Source: Winogradskya humida (GTDB taxonomy: Bacteria; Actinomycetota; Actinomycetes; Mycobacteriales; Micromonosporaceae). From it: a stretch of DNA of 64,000 nucleotides. This document shows positions 32,769-41,752 of this stretch, in pieces. Under the pieces are notes generated by a model. The model was not told the DNA's origin. It did not search any database and saw only the letters and a list, made by a program, of their open reading frames with translations. Location of the stretch: assembly GCF_016862215.1 (NCBI RefSeq), contig NZ_BOMN01000112.1:62001-126000 (forward strand), given 5' to 3'. Position 1 is the stretch's first letter; every line of letters begins with the position of its first letter. Made by a program: the position numbers and the translations under genes.

Positions 32769-34256
32769 TCAGCTGGGCAGGACGCGGGCGATCTTGATCG
32801 TGGTGCTGGTGCCGCCGGCGGCGGCGTAGGCGGCGCTGCCGTCCGGGAAGGCCTTGAAGGCCTGGTAGTCGTGGTCCTTGGCGGCGATGGTGAACTTGCT
32901 GCCGACCGCCTTGCCGGACCCGGCGTCATAGACCTGGGCGGCCATGGAGCTGCCGGAACCCCAGACCATCAACATCCGCTTGCTTCCGTACGCGACCAGG
33001 TGTGGATGGGCCGTCGCCGCGCCCGTCCTCACCGTGGTATCGGACCTGCCGGTCGTGAAATGCTCGAGCCTGGCCGTGCCGCCCTGACTCCACGCCGTCC
33101 AGTAGCCACTCTTCGACGACAGCACGAGGTCCCCGCCGAACAGGGTCCCGTCGCAGGTGCCCGCGGCGACCGTCCGGTACGGGTTCGGCCGGGCGATGCG
33201 GCAGTCGTTGTCGGTCGCGCAGACCGTGACAAAATGACCGGTACGCGGGTCCCACACGATCCGCGACGTCCACGCGTGACTACAGCCGACCTCGAAGGCG
33301 TCCTTGTTGCTCGTCACGAGGTTCCCGCTCGCGCTGACGACCTGCATCCGGTCACCCTCGTGAATGTCGACGCAGCTGCCGTTCTTCACGGTGATGGCGA
33401 CGCCGAAGTACGCCGCGTAGTTCTTGCCGTCGGTGGCGAGCCGGCCGTGGTGCTGGTACCACCAGACGAACCGGGCGCCGTCGTCGTACCCCGTACGGCT
33501 GCTGCTCAGGTTGGTGACCTGACGCTCCCACACCTGCCTGCCCGAGTCGTCGAAGCGGATCATGTGCATGGTGTTGCACGGGCTGGACGCGCCCCCGCAC
33601 AGCGGCCCGGAGCCGCAGCTCCCGGCGCGGGTGAGCAGAATGACCCCGCCCTTGCTGTCGGCCTGCACGTCCTGCAGATCGATCCCGGTGAAGCTCGTGG
33701 GCCTGCCGACCAGCTTGTCGTCGCAGTCCAGCTTGCCCAGGTAGACCCGCTTGTCGGTGCCGAGCCACGCGAGCCACGACCCACCTGCGGGCCGCGCGGC
33801 GATCGCCATCGGCAGCGCCTCGGTGTCACCCTGCCCGCCGTAGCCGGTGACCTTCACCCCGAGCTTCACCTCGGTCACCTTCGCCTTGGGCGTCGCACCG
33901 ACCGGCCGCGTGCACCCGCCGCCGGCCTTCGCTGCCGCCGCGGACGGGCTTGCCGACGCCGACGGCGGCCCGGACGCCGACGCTTGCGATGCGACCGGCG
34001 CCGACGGCGCTGCTCCCGCTGCCAGCGCCTGGCCGTTGGTCGCGCCGGGAGCCTCGGCGGCGCCCTGAGAGGCGGTGGCCGAGGTCAGCTCCGCGGACTC
34101 GGTCCCGGGCCCCGCGACGAAGTACGCCCCCGCGGCCACGACGACGACGGCCAGACCCGCGCCGATGCCCACGATGAGCCGGCGCCGGCCCGGAGAAGTG
34201 ACCGCACGGTGATTTCTTGGATTCGGTGGGTGCTCGCTCATATCCATTTCCGCCAC
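32769..34256 (-). CDS. Membrane-anchored beta-propeller-like protein
   Basis: Up to 495 aa (GTG at 34256; ATG at 34247 or 34241 also possible). A short cytoplasmic N-terminus, one TM helix ('RLIVGIGAGLAVVVVAAGAY'), an Ala/Ser/Pro linker (~55-110), then a ~370-residue extracellular region rich in Trp and paired Cys with repeated blades ('GSWLAWLGTDKRVYLG', 'GGVILLTRAG', 'RFVWWYQHHGRLATDG'). It resembles extracellular sensor-like proteins of unknown function. Confidence 0.65.
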   Translation of the reverse strand: MAEMDMSEHPPNPRNHRAVTSPGRRRLIVGIGAGLAVVVVAAGAYFVAGPGTESAELTSATASQGAAEAPGATNGQALAAGAAPSAPVASQASASGPPSASASPSAAAAKAGGGCTRPVGATPKAKVTEVKLGVKVTGYGGQGDTEALPMAIAARPAGGSWLAWLGTDKRVYLGKLDCDDKLVGRPTSFTGIDLQDVQADSKGGVILLTRAGSCGSGPLCGGASSPCNTMHMIRFDDSGRQVWERQVTNLSSSRTGYDDGARFVWWYQHHGRLATDGKNYAAYFGVAITVKNGSCVDIHEGDRMQVVSASGNLVTSNKDAFEVGCSHAWTSRIVWDPRTGHFVTVCATDNDCRIARPNPYRTVAAGTCDGTLFGGDLVLSSKSGYWTAWSQGGTARLEHFTTGRSDTTVRTGAATAHPHLVAYGSKRMLMVWGSGSSMAAQVYDAGSGKAVGSKFTIAAKDHDYQAFKAFPDGSAAYAAAGGTSTTIKIARVLPS

Positions 34257-34270
34257 GGCTTAATTCATTC

Positions 34271-34715
34271 TTAAGAATTGCGCGTACGCGCAATCGCGGC
34301 GCAGACTTTACCGGTTAATCTCCACCGTGGAAATCGGGGTTGCAAACAGATTCCCGCGGTACGCACACCCGCCGTCGCCAGCCACGCGAGCTCGTCGGCG
34401 AGCAGCTCGTTCGCCATCGTCGGCGCGGTCGGCGCGGTCGGGGCGGTCGGCGCGGCCAGACCACCCGCGGGCGCCGCGGCCCGCCTGGAGTCGGGCAGCT
34501 GCAGGAGCCGCACACCGAAGATGTTGTCATCAGCCTCGATCCAACGGCGTTCGTAGCCGCGGCGGAACTTGTACTGCAGCAGCAACGTGGGATCTCCGCG
34601 TAACCTCGGCCGCCGCATCAAAGTAGAGAACCCGTGCGGCCGGGATCGTCGTCGTGGGCCGCGACCCGGCAGGTGGATCGAGCACATACCCCGCCGAGTA
34701 CCACCGCGCCGACAA
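34271..34715 (-). pseudogene. Possible decayed gene with APT repeat
   Basis: Two overlapping minus frames look protein-like in succession: one around 34590-34715 ('YVLDPPAGSRPTTTIPAARV') and another around 34271-34618 ('LLLQYKFRRGYERRWIEADD' then 'NIFGVRLLQL'). This suggests one frameshifted gene. A 9-bp tandem repeat (34422-34462) encodes APTAPTAPT. Family not recognised. Otherwise this 560-bp gap (34257-34818) holds nothing I can name. Confidence 0.25.
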
Positions 34716-34818
34716 CTTTGCCGGCCGGCGCTCGGCTCCGCGGGCGATCAGAATCGAAAGTCACGCCGCACATTGTGCGCAACGCCCGGCAGGCGCAATG
34801 CCGAGGGACAATAGGCTG

Positions 34819-35310
34819 ATGAGCCCGGACGACGACGGCACCGTGACGGCGGACGGCCGATACGTGAGCGTGTCCGGCAGCAGGCGGCAAGCCGCTGACC
34901 CGTCCGTCCCGGACTCCCTGCGCAAGGAACTGGTGAATGAGCTGACCACAGCTCGCTCGCTCGCCCGCGACACTCCGGACGCGGCCCGGACGCGGGTCGA
35001 GGACGCCGAGGTGGCCTTGGGCGAACGAGGCGACCCCTGGTGGGAACCGACGCCCGATGGTCAACGTGTGCGCCTGGCCGCGACGATGCGCGCACTGTTA
35101 CGGCACCGCCGGCCTGAGGCCACTATCTGCCCCAGCGATGCCGCGCGGGTCGCCGGTGGCGAGTCGTGGCGCGAGCTGATGGACCCAGCGCGGGAAGTCG
35201 CCGCCGAACTCTCGCGGCAGGGAGTCATCGCCGTCCGGCAGCACGGCGCCGACGTCGACGTGGCTGCCGCGGTCGGGCCGATCCGCCTCGCGCGCGGCCC
35301 CGGTTGGTGA
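34819..35310 (+). CDS. DUF3253-domain protein
   Basis: 163 aa from the ATG at 34819. The C-terminal ~75 residues match DUF3253 ('MRALLRHRRPEATICPSDAA', 'WRELMDPAREVAAELSRQG', ending 'VGPIRLARGPGW'), a winged-helix-like small domain. The N-terminal part is a helical, charged segment of unknown role. Confidence 0.78.
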   Translation: MSPDDDGTVTADGRYVSVSGSRRQAADPSVPDSLRKELVNELTTARSLARDTPDAARTRVEDAEVALGERGDPWWEPTPDGQRVRLAATMRALLRHRRPEATICPSDAARVAGGESWRELMDPAREVAAELSRQGVIAVRQHGADVDVAAAVGPIRLARGPGW

Positions 35311-35328
35311 GGTCGCGCGGGCACGGGT

Positions 35329-36078
35329 CTACGGCTGCGGGTGGTGGGCCAGGAGGCCGTCGATGATGACGCCGAGTTTCCAGGCGGCGGAGGTGTTGCT
35401 CGTGCGGCCGGCGGTGGTCATCGCGGGTCGCAGGGCGTGGATGGTCGGGTGGGTGGCGGCCGGCAGTTCGCCGTAGACGGCGTCGAGTTCGGACCGGGCG
35501 GCCCGGGACATTGCCTCCTCGGTGGCCTCGGCGGCGCCCTCCGCCTTCGTCACGGCTCGCTGGTCGCGCAGCCGGGCGGCGAGTTCCAGGGCGGACGAGG
35601 TCACGTACTGGTCCAGCAGATCCGCTGCCCACGGGCATGCGGCGTCGTCGATGCCGCCGGCGCGTAGCAGTGTCAGTGTCTCCTCCAGGATGCGCAGGGT
35701 CTGCGGGCCGGTCGGCACCCGGGTGATCGCGACGAGGGCGATGTCGTCATGGCCGCCCAGGGTTGCGATGAGCCGGCTGACGAGCAGCTCGAGCCGGGCC
35801 CGCCAGTCGCCGTCGGCCGGGCCGGGCAGCTCCACCGCGGCCAGCGCCAGGTCGTAGACCCCGGCCATCAACTCGTCGCGGTCGGCGACGTAGACGTAGA
35901 GCGATGCCGGGCCGGTGTCCAGGGCCTGCGCGACGCGGCGCATGGTCACCGCGGCGTAGCCGACCTCGTCGACGAGGGCCAGTGCGGCGGCGAGGACGGC
36001 CTGGCGGCTCAGTGGTGCTTTGGCGGGGCGGGTGCGCGGGTTGTCCCGGACGTGGCTGGTGCTGTCGGTCACCTCCAC
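35329..36078 (-). CDS. TetR-family regulator
   Basis: About 249 aa (GTG start; a GTG two codons later is also possible). The HTH is at ~42-65 ('AVTMRRVAQALDTGPASLYV'), with a TetR_C_1-like C-terminal domain. Divergent from an MFS exporter, with a 29-bp palindrome in the shared promoter. The arrangement is that of a drug-efflux repressor. Confidence 0.87.
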   Translation of the reverse strand: MEVTDSTSHVRDNPRTRPAKAPLSRQAVLAAALALVDEVGYAAVTMRRVAQALDTGPASLYVYVADRDELMAGVYDLALAAVELPGPADGDWRARLELLVSRLIATLGGHDDIALVAITRVPTGPQTLRILEETLTLLRAGGIDDAACPWAADLLDQYVTSSALELAARLRDQRAVTKAEGAAEATEEAMSRAARSELDAVYGELPAATHPTIHALRPAMTTAGRTSNTSAAWKLGVIIDGLLAHHPQP

Positions 36079-36089
36079 AGCCTACCGGG

Positions 36090-36119
36090 TTGACAAACAA
36101 CGTTCGCAACGAACATTGT
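36090..36119 (+). promoter_or_regulatory. Candidate promoter of the MFS operon
   Basis: TTGACA (36090-36095), 18-bp spacer, CATTGT (36114-36119). The -35 is consensus and the -10 partial. The -10 lies inside the palindromic operator, as expected for repression by TetR. Confidence 0.5.
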
Positions 36120-36130
36120 TCGTCGCGAAC
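36102..36130. promoter_or_regulatory. 29-bp palindromic TetR-type operator
   Basis: GTTCGCAACGAAC (36102-36114) mirrors GTTCGTCGCGAAC (36118-36130) with few mismatches around a short centre; GTTCG/CGAAC half-sites occur four times. Placed between the divergent TetR and MFS genes. Confidence 0.75.
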
Positions 36131-36144
36131 AACGTTCGCCCGAT

Positions 36145-36204
36145 ATGAAGTCGGGCTTGAGGTCGGGCTCGAAGTCGGGCTTGGGATCGGGCTTGGAGGG
36201 GTGA
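36145..36204 (+). CDS. Possible leader peptide overlapping the MFS start
   Basis: A 19-codon frame from the ATG at 36145, built from four 12-bp repeats of GAAGTCGGGCTT type, giving Ser-Gly repeats. Its stop overlaps the MFS start as TGATG. It lacks a clear ribosome binding site, so translation is uncertain; if translated it would couple to the exporter. Confidence 0.3.
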   Translation: MKSGLRSGSKSGLGSGLEG

Positions 36205-37616
36205 TGGGGAGACGCTGGTGGGTGCTCGCCGTGGTGCTGGCGGGTGCTGTGATGGATCTGCTCGACTCGACCGTGATGTCCGTCGCCGGGCCTTCGGTGC
36301 GGGCCGGGCTGGGCGGGACGGAGGCCACGCTGCAGTGGCTGACCGCGGGATACACGCTCGCGTTCGGGGTGTTCCTGGTGATCGGCGGGCGGCTGGGCGA
36401 CCGATGGGGACGCCGCCGGCTCTTCCTCATCGGCGCTGCCGGTTTCACGCTGGCCTCGGTGGCCTGCGCCGCCGCCTCGTCACCGGAGATGCTCGTAGCG
36501 GCGCGGGTGGCGCAGGGCGGGCTCGGGGCGCTGATGATTCCGCAGGGCTTCGGGGTGCTGACCGCCGTGTTCTCCGGCGCCCGGGACCGCGGCCGGGCAT
36601 TTTCGCTGTTCGGGCCGGTCAACGCGCTGGCCGGGATCGGCGGGCCGATCCTCGCCGGTGCGCTGATCGCCGCGGATCTGGGCGGGCTCGGGTGGCGGCT
36701 GATCTTCCTGATCAACGTGCCGCTGGGTGCCTTCGCGATCCTCGGGGCGCTGGCCTGGATGCCGGACGACCGTGGTGACCGTGCGGTGCGGCTGGATCCG
36801 ATCGGCGTGGTGCTGGTCGCGGCCGGGTCCGCGGCGCTGGTCCTGCCGTTGATCCAGGGCAGGGAGGCGGGCTGGCCGTGGTGGACCTTCGCGACGATGG
36901 CAGCCGCGGTGCCGGCGTTCGTCGTGCTGGGCCGCCGGCAGCGGACGAGCCCCTCCCCCGTTCTCGCGCCGGCACTGCTGCGCAAGCGGCCGTTCGTGGC
37001 GGGTCTTTCCGTGGCCGCGGTGCTGTTCGCCGGGGTCGGCGGGCTGATGCTCGTCCTGTCGCTCTTCCTGCAGCTGGGCCTGCGTTACTCGCCGCTGCAC
37101 ACCGGTCTCGCGCTCACCCCGGTCGCCCTCGGCATCGCGGTCGCCTCACTGCTCGCCCCGGCACTGCACACCCGCCTCGGCCGCGCCTTGCTCCACATCG
37201 GACTCGGCATCGAACTGCTCGGCATCCTCGGTCTCGGCGCCACGGCGGCAACCGGCGTGCTCGGCAACACAGCGGCAACCGGCGGGCTCAGCGCCACGGC
37301 AGGGATGGTGATGTTCGCCGGTGCGGGCCTGGTCAGTGGGTTCGGACTGGGCCTGCTGTTCGGGCCGCTGATTCAGACCACCCTCGGCGTGGCCGCACCG
37401 GACGAGGTGGGCAGCGCCTCGGGGGCCCTCAATGCCGTCCAGCAGATCGCGACCGCGCTCGGTGTCGCCGTACTGGGCACGGTCTTCCTCGCCGGCGACT
37501 CCCCGGCCGCCGCGCTGCTCACCGGCACGCTGATCGTCGCCGTCTCCTGCGCACTCTGCGCGCTACTGGTCCGGGCCCTGCCCACCACTAAAAGCACTGA
37601 AGGGAAATCAGCATGA
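36204..37616 (+). CDS. DHA2-family MFS drug exporter
   Basis: 470 aa from the ATG at 36204, with GGAGGGG upstream. About 14 TM helices; motif A-like 'GGRLGDRWGRRRLF', 'DLLDSTVMSVAGPSV' in TM1 with a D in the family position, and 'GPVNALAGIGGPILAGAL' for motif C. It is an EmrB/QacA-type proton antiporter. In an operon with the NAD(P)-binding gene (ATGA overlap) and controlled by the divergent TetR. Substrate unknown. Confidence 0.88.
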   Translation: MGRRWWVLAVVLAGAVMDLLDSTVMSVAGPSVRAGLGGTEATLQWLTAGYTLAFGVFLVIGGRLGDRWGRRRLFLIGAAGFTLASVACAAASSPEMLVAARVAQGGLGALMIPQGFGVLTAVFSGARDRGRAFSLFGPVNALAGIGGPILAGALIAADLGGLGWRLIFLINVPLGAFAILGALAWMPDDRGDRAVRLDPIGVVLVAAGSAALVLPLIQGREAGWPWWTFATMAAAVPAFVVLGRRQRTSPSPVLAPALLRKRPFVAGLSVAAVLFAGVGGLMLVLSLFLQLGLRYSPLHTGLALTPVALGIAVASLLAPALHTRLGRALLHIGLGIELLGILGLGATAATGVLGNTAATGGLSATAGMVMFAGAGLVSGFGLGLLFGPLIQTTLGVAAPDEVGSASGALNAVQQIATALGVAVLGTVFLAGDSPAAALLTGTLIVAVSCALCALLVRALPTTKSTEGKSA

Positions 37617-38239
37617 GCATCGATGTCGTTGTCCTCGGAGCCGCGGGCCGCACGGGTCGCCTGATCGTCGCGGAGGCCCTGCGCAGCGGTCACCGCGTCA
37701 CCGCCGCGGTCCGCAATCCCGCCAGCGTCCCGCGCGCGCCCGGCCTGCGGGTGGAGCAGGCCGATGTCCGCGACGCGGGCAGCCTGCGTACGGTGATCCA
37801 GGGGCACGACGCCGTGGTCTGCGCGATCGGCGCTCCCGGCAGCAGGGCCGGCAACCTCTACTCCGACGGCGCCCGGGCCATCGTCACGGCGATGCGGGCG
37901 ACCGGCGTGGGGCGGCTGCTGGCCATCACGTCGGTCGGTGTCCGGCACGACGACCCGCACCACTCCTGGTGGTACCGGGGGCTGATCCGGCCACTGGGCC
38001 GGGACCTCTACGCCGACATGGCCCGCATGGAGGACATCGTGCGCGACAGCGACCTCGACTGGACCTTCGTGCGCCCGACCTACCTGCAGGACCGCGAACC
38101 CACCGGCGCCTATCGGGCCACGGACAACAGCACGCCCGAGGGCGGCTGGCGCATCACGCGTACCGATGTCGCCCGTTTCATCGTCGATGAGCTCGATGCC
38201 CACCGCTGGAGCCGTAAGGCACCGAGCCTGGCCGAATGA
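37613..38239 (+). CDS. NAD(P)H-binding (NmrA/SDR-a-like) oxidoreductase
   Basis: 208 aa, start overlapping the MFS stop (ATGA). Rossmann motif 'VVLGAAGRTGRLIV' (~6-19), 'HDAVVCAIGAPGS', 'LLAITSVGV' and 'LDWTFVRPTYL' place it in the NAD(P)H-binding atypical-SDR family. Probably a quinone or flavin reductase-like detoxification partner of the exporter (inference). Confidence 0.82.
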   Translation: MSIDVVVLGAAGRTGRLIVAEALRSGHRVTAAVRNPASVPRAPGLRVEQADVRDAGSLRTVIQGHDAVVCAIGAPGSRAGNLYSDGARAIVTAMRATGVGRLLAITSVGVRHDDPHHSWWYRGLIRPLGRDLYADMARMEDIVRDSDLDWTFVRPTYLQDREPTGAYRATDNSTPEGGWRITRTDVARFIVDELDAHRWSRKAPSLAE

Positions 38240-38260
38240 ACAATGACGAAGCCGGGAGAG

Positions 38261-39016
38261 CTATGAGGCGAGCTGGGTGCGGAGCTTGGCGAGGGACTTG
38301 GTGATGAGGCGGGAGACGTGCATCTGGGAGATGCCGATCTGGTCGGCGATCTCGGTCTGGGTGAGGTTGCCGTAGAAGCGCATGGTGAGGATCCGCTGCT
38401 CGCGGGGGTCCAGGCTGGCCATGGCGGGGCCGAGGGCGACGCGCAGCTCGGTGAGTTCGAAGCCGGCGTCCTCGCTGCCCAGGGTGTCGCTGAGCTCCTG
38501 GCTGCCCTCGTTGACCGGGGTGGACAGGCTGGTGGCGCTGTAGGCGCGGCCGCCTTCGAGGCCCTCGAGGACCTCTTCCTCGGTGATGTTCAGGTAGGTG
38601 GCGATGTCGCCGACGGTGGGGAGCCGGCCCATCGACTGGGTGAGGGCGTTGTTGGCGCCGCTGATCGCGAGCCGGAGCTCCTGCAGGCGGCGCGGGACGC
38701 GGATGGCCCAGGTGCGGTCGCGGAAGTGGCGCTTGATCTCGCCGACGATGGTCGGGATCGCGAAGCCGGCGAACTCGACGCCGCGGTCGGCCTCGTAGCG
38801 GTCGACCGATTTGATCAGCCCGACGACGGCGACCTGGACCAGGTCGTCGAGGGGCTCGCCGCGGTTGGCGTAACGGCGGGCCAGGTGCCGCGCCATCGGC
38901 AGCCACGCCTCGATGCACCGGTCCCGCAGGTTTTCCCGCGCGGGGTCGTCGGGGCTCATCGCGGCGAGGGCGGCGGTGAGCTCGCTGGCGACCTCGGTGG
39001 TGGTGACGGTCGTCAT
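38261..39016 (-). CDS. SigB/SigF-type RNA polymerase sigma factor
   Basis: 251 aa from the ATG at 39016, with GGAG upstream. Region 2 ('LDDLVQVAVVGLIKSVDRYE', 'EFAGFAIPTIVGEIKRHFRD'), region 3 ('LPTVGDIATYLNITEEEV') and region 4 with HTH ('LTQTEIADQIGISQMHVSRL') are complete. This is the SigF/SigB/SigG clade of actinobacterial group 3 sigma factors for stress or development. No anti-sigma or anti-anti-sigma gene is adjacent, which is unusual for the clade. Confidence 0.92.
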   Translation of the reverse strand: MTTVTTTEVASELTAALAAMSPDDPARENLRDRCIEAWLPMARHLARRYANRGEPLDDLVQVAVVGLIKSVDRYEADRGVEFAGFAIPTIVGEIKRHFRDRTWAIRVPRRLQELRLAISGANNALTQSMGRLPTVGDIATYLNITEEEVLEGLEGGRAYSATSLSTPVNEGSQELSDTLGSEDAGFELTELRVALGPAMASLDPREQRILTMRFYGNLTQTEIADQIGISQMHVSRLITKSLAKLRTQLAS

Positions 39017-39076
39017 GGCGACTCCTAGGATCCGCCGCCCCGCGGCCGGGGCGGCACCGAAAATGTATGCCCTATG

Positions 39077-39088
39077 GCAAACATTTGC
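39077..39088. promoter_or_regulatory. GCAAACATTTGC dyad upstream of the sigma gene
   Basis: GCAAA/TTTGC arms around two central bases, 61 bp upstream of the sigma factor start. A possible regulator site; I could not assign a clean GTTT-N15-GGGTA-type promoter here. Confidence 0.35.
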
Positions 39089-39176
39089 GCTAACCCTAGC
39101 CGATGGGTCCTCAGGCACCAACCGAAAGGATGACAGGCCCCAGGTCAAGCCCGTGATGCCCGAGGACCCACCGCCG

Positions 39177-40196
39177 TCAGGATCCCGGGGTCAGGACCAT
39201 GCGGTAGCGGGCCTCGCCGGAGAGCATCCGGTCGTAGGCCGCTGCCACCTCGGCCAGGGGACGGGTCTCGGTGATGGCACGTACGCCCGTCAGCGCGGCG
39301 AAGTTCAACGTCTCCTCGACGTCGCGGGCGGTCCCGGACGGGTGGCCGTGCACGGATCGGCTGGTCGAGATGAGCTGGAACGGGCTGACCTGGATCGGGG
39401 CCGGGTCGGCACCCACCACGACGAGCTGGCCGTTGTGCCGCAGGCCGTCGATCGTGGCGCTCATGGCTTCGGAGCTGCCCGCCGTGGCGAGCACGACCTT
39501 GGCCCCGCCGAGGTCCTGGAGCCGCTTCGCCACGTCGCCGGCGGTGCTGTCGATGTAGTGATGTGCGCCCAGTTCAAGAGCGGTGGCGGCCTTCTCGTCG
39601 CCGCGAGCGATCGCCACGGTCTCGAAGCCGAGTTTGGCCGCGAACTGCACGCCGAGGTGGCCGAGCCCGCCGAGGCCGAGGACCGCGACGAGGTCGCCGG
39701 GGCCGGCCGGGCTGCGGCGCAGTGCGTTGAACGTCGCGACCCCCGCGCAGCCCATCGGGGCGGCTTCGACGGCGGTCAGCGCGTCCGGGATCCGGGCGAG
39801 CGCGGTGGCCGGGACGACCACGGCTTCGGCGTAGCCGCCCGGGTAGGCCCAGCCGGGGACCTGGACACTCGCGCAGTGGATGAAGTCGCCCTCGCGGCAG
39901 GCGGGGCAGACGCCGCAGTTGCCGCCGAACCAGCCGACCGCGACACGCTGCCCCGGGGACCAGTGGTCGACGCCGTCGCCGACGGCGTCGATGCGTCCGG
40001 CGATCTCGTGCCCGGTGACCAGGGGGAACGGCACGTTCGGGAACGCGGCGCCGATGAAGGCCGCGTCGGAACGGCAGACGCCGCAGGCTTCGACGGCCAC
40101 CCGGACCTGACCGTGGCCCGGTCCGGGCAACTCCTGCTCGACGATGCGGAACGGGCCGCCGGGCTCGGTCACCTGGGCAGAACGGAACGTGCTCAT
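39177..40196 (-). CDS. Zinc-dependent alcohol dehydrogenase (MDR family)
   Basis: 339 aa from the ATG at 40196, with TTTGAGGT upstream. Catalytic zinc ligands: 'EACGVCRSDAAF' (Cys), 'TGHEIAG' (His-Glu) and a later Cys ('PMGCAGVATF'). Structural zinc lobe: 'CGVCPACREGDFIHC' with four Cys. NAD(P) motif 'AVLGLGGLGHLGVQF'. It resembles the alcohol dehydrogenases acting on primary alcohols or aldehydes. Monocistronic. Confidence 0.88.
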   Translation of the reverse strand: MSTFRSAQVTEPGGPFRIVEQELPGPGHGQVRVAVEACGVCRSDAAFIGAAFPNVPFPLVTGHEIAGRIDAVGDGVDHWSPGQRVAVGWFGGNCGVCPACREGDFIHCASVQVPGWAYPGGYAEAVVVPATALARIPDALTAVEAAPMGCAGVATFNALRRSPAGPGDLVAVLGLGGLGHLGVQFAAKLGFETVAIARGDEKAATALELGAHHYIDSTAGDVAKRLQDLGGAKVVLATAGSSEAMSATIDGLRHNGQLVVVGADPAPIQVSPFQLISTSRSVHGHPSGTARDVEETLNFAALTGVRAITETRPLAEVAAAYDRMLSGEARYRMVLTPGS

Positions 40197-40305
40197 GGCG
40201 TACCTCAAAGGGTTGGAGGAAAAGCGACTCCTCCATCACAGCGCCCACGACCCCCGTGCGGGACGCTCAACCAGGCACAGCCCTGCCCAGGAAAGCCGGT
40301 CCCAG

Positions 40306-41565
40306 TCAGAGTTTCCCGTGGCCGGCGCCCACGGCGACAAGAAGTGGCACCAGGGCGGCCGGGTCGACGCCGGTGCGCAGGACGGGGGTCCAGCCGGCGT
40401 CGGGGGTGAAGTCGGGGTCGTAGGCGGCGTTGTGCGCGGCGACGAGGTCCACCGGCTGGGCCGGGTGGCTGCCGAAGCGGACGAGGGTGCCGAGTGCGCT
40501 GATCCGCGTACCCTTCCAATCTTTGAGAATGTCGGCCGGGGCGACGTCAAAGCTGAGCTGGAAGACGTTGTTCTCGGCGTAGATCGACGATTCGACCCCG
40601 ACACCCAGTGAGTACGAGTAGTCCTCGTCGGTCGCGATGTAGCTGTTGTCGTAGACGTCGACCTGCCCGAACCGTACGCGCGGAGCCCGCTGCAGCACGT
40701 TGGCGAACCGGTTGTGGTGCACCGTGACCCGCAGCTTGCCGACGTCCACGCCCGGGGTGTCGGTCGAGCCGATCAGCATCGTCTTGTCGTGGTCGTAGTA
40801 GTTGTTCCACGAGACGGTGACCAGGTCGGAGCCGCGGATGATGTCGCTGGCGCCGTCGTGCACCTGGTACGGGCGGCCGAAGTAGAGCGGCTGGTCCGCG
40901 TCGTGGTTGTTGCCGTCGCTGAACGTGTTGTGATCGATCCACACGTTGGTGGCCGCGCTGAGCGAGACCAGGTCGTAGAGGGAATTCCAGTTGCCGGTCG
41001 CGCCGTCGGTGGGGTCCCAGGCCGGGAAGCAGTCCGCGGCGTCGGTGATCTCGAGGTTGCGCACGATCACATTGCTGACGCCGGTGAGGGTGACGCTGCC
41101 GTGCTCGATCCGGGCGCCGTTGACGCCGATCAGGGTGGTGTTGCTGCCGACGGGGATGCGGATCTGCGCGCCCTGCAGCCGGGTGGAGGCCACGCGCGCG
41201 TCCTCGAGAGGGCCCGTGGGTTTGGTCGTTCTGCCCCAGACGGCGGGGTCGTACGCGGCGAGGAAGGCGTCGAGGTCGTAGCCGGGGGCCGCGTAGTCCG
41301 CGCAGGTAGTCCCGGCGGTCAGGTCGATGCGGGCGGCGACCTTCACGATCTTCGGGACAGCGCTGCCGTTGTCGAGGGCGGCGAGGAGCTCGGCCCGGGT
41401 GCGTACGACGAACACGTGCGCGTCGTCGGCCGCCGAGCCGCCCGTGGTCCCGGCTCCGGCCGCAGCCCAGCCATCATTCGAGGGCAGCGTGTCGCGGTCA
41501 TGGGAGGCCGGGGTGATGGGGGCCAGGGCTGTGGTGACGGCGAGGAGGGCCGCGAGGAAGGGCAT
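40306..41565 (-). CDS. Secreted pectate lyase (PL1)
   Basis: 419 aa from the ATG at 41565, beginning with a signal peptide ('MPFLAALLAVTTALAPITPA'). The mature part is a right-handed beta helix with PL1 motifs: 'NVWIDHNTFSDGNN' (the vWiDH motif with calcium-binding Asp), 'VTVSWNNYYDHDKTMLIGS' and 'VTVHHNRFANVLQRAPRVR' (catalytic Arg region). It cleaves polygalacturonate by beta-elimination. A LacI-type palindrome lies 23 bp upstream of the start. Divergent from the GH5 gene. Confidence 0.9.
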   Translation of the reverse strand: MPFLAALLAVTTALAPITPASHDRDTLPSNDGWAAAGAGTTGGSAADDAHVFVVRTRAELLAALDNGSAVPKIVKVAARIDLTAGTTCADYAAPGYDLDAFLAAYDPAVWGRTTKPTGPLEDARVASTRLQGAQIRIPVGSNTTLIGVNGARIEHGSVTLTGVSNVIVRNLEITDAADCFPAWDPTDGATGNWNSLYDLVSLSAATNVWIDHNTFSDGNNHDADQPLYFGRPYQVHDGASDIIRGSDLVTVSWNNYYDHDKTMLIGSTDTPGVDVGKLRVTVHHNRFANVLQRAPRVRFGQVDVYDNSYIATDEDYSYSLGVGVESSIYAENNVFQLSFDVAPADILKDWKGTRISALGTLVRFGSHPAQPVDLVAAHNAAYDPDFTPDAGWTPVLRTGVDPAALVPLLVAVGAGHGKL

Positions 41566-41587
41566 GGCGAACTCCGGAAGCTCTGCG

Positions 41588-41603
41588 GGGTAAGCGCTTA
41601 CCC
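41588..41603. promoter_or_regulatory. Perfect LacI-type palindrome before the pectate lyase gene
   Basis: GGGTAAGCGCTTACCC, 16 bp, fully symmetric with the AAGCGCTT core typical of LacI/GalR-family sites. It is 23 bp upstream of the pectate lyase ATG, where binding would block transcription. Confidence 0.75.
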
Positions 41604-41725
41604 GGTCACGCTCACATGGCCATAGGCACCAGTCAATGCATTCGGATGTGCAGGAAATTTGCGGTCGGCACGCGTCCTTGACACGCCGGTAACGCGGGGG
41701 CAATTATTCAGGAACTTCGATGTCC

Positions 41726-41741
41726 ATGTTAACGCAAACAT
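41726..41741. promoter_or_regulatory. Imperfect dyad before the GH5 gene
   Basis: ATGTTAACGCAAACAT is symmetric at 12 of 16 positions and lies 11 bp before the GH5 start, overlapping its leader. It has the CG-centred layout of LacI-family operators. Confidence 0.4.
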
Positions 41742-41752
41742 CTGGAGTTCGG

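Noticed and set aside
38913..40409. A 498-codon plus-strand frame over the alcohol dehydrogenase
   Set aside because: Shadow of the minus-strand zinc alcohol dehydrogenase, whose Cys ligands and Rossmann motif are all present.
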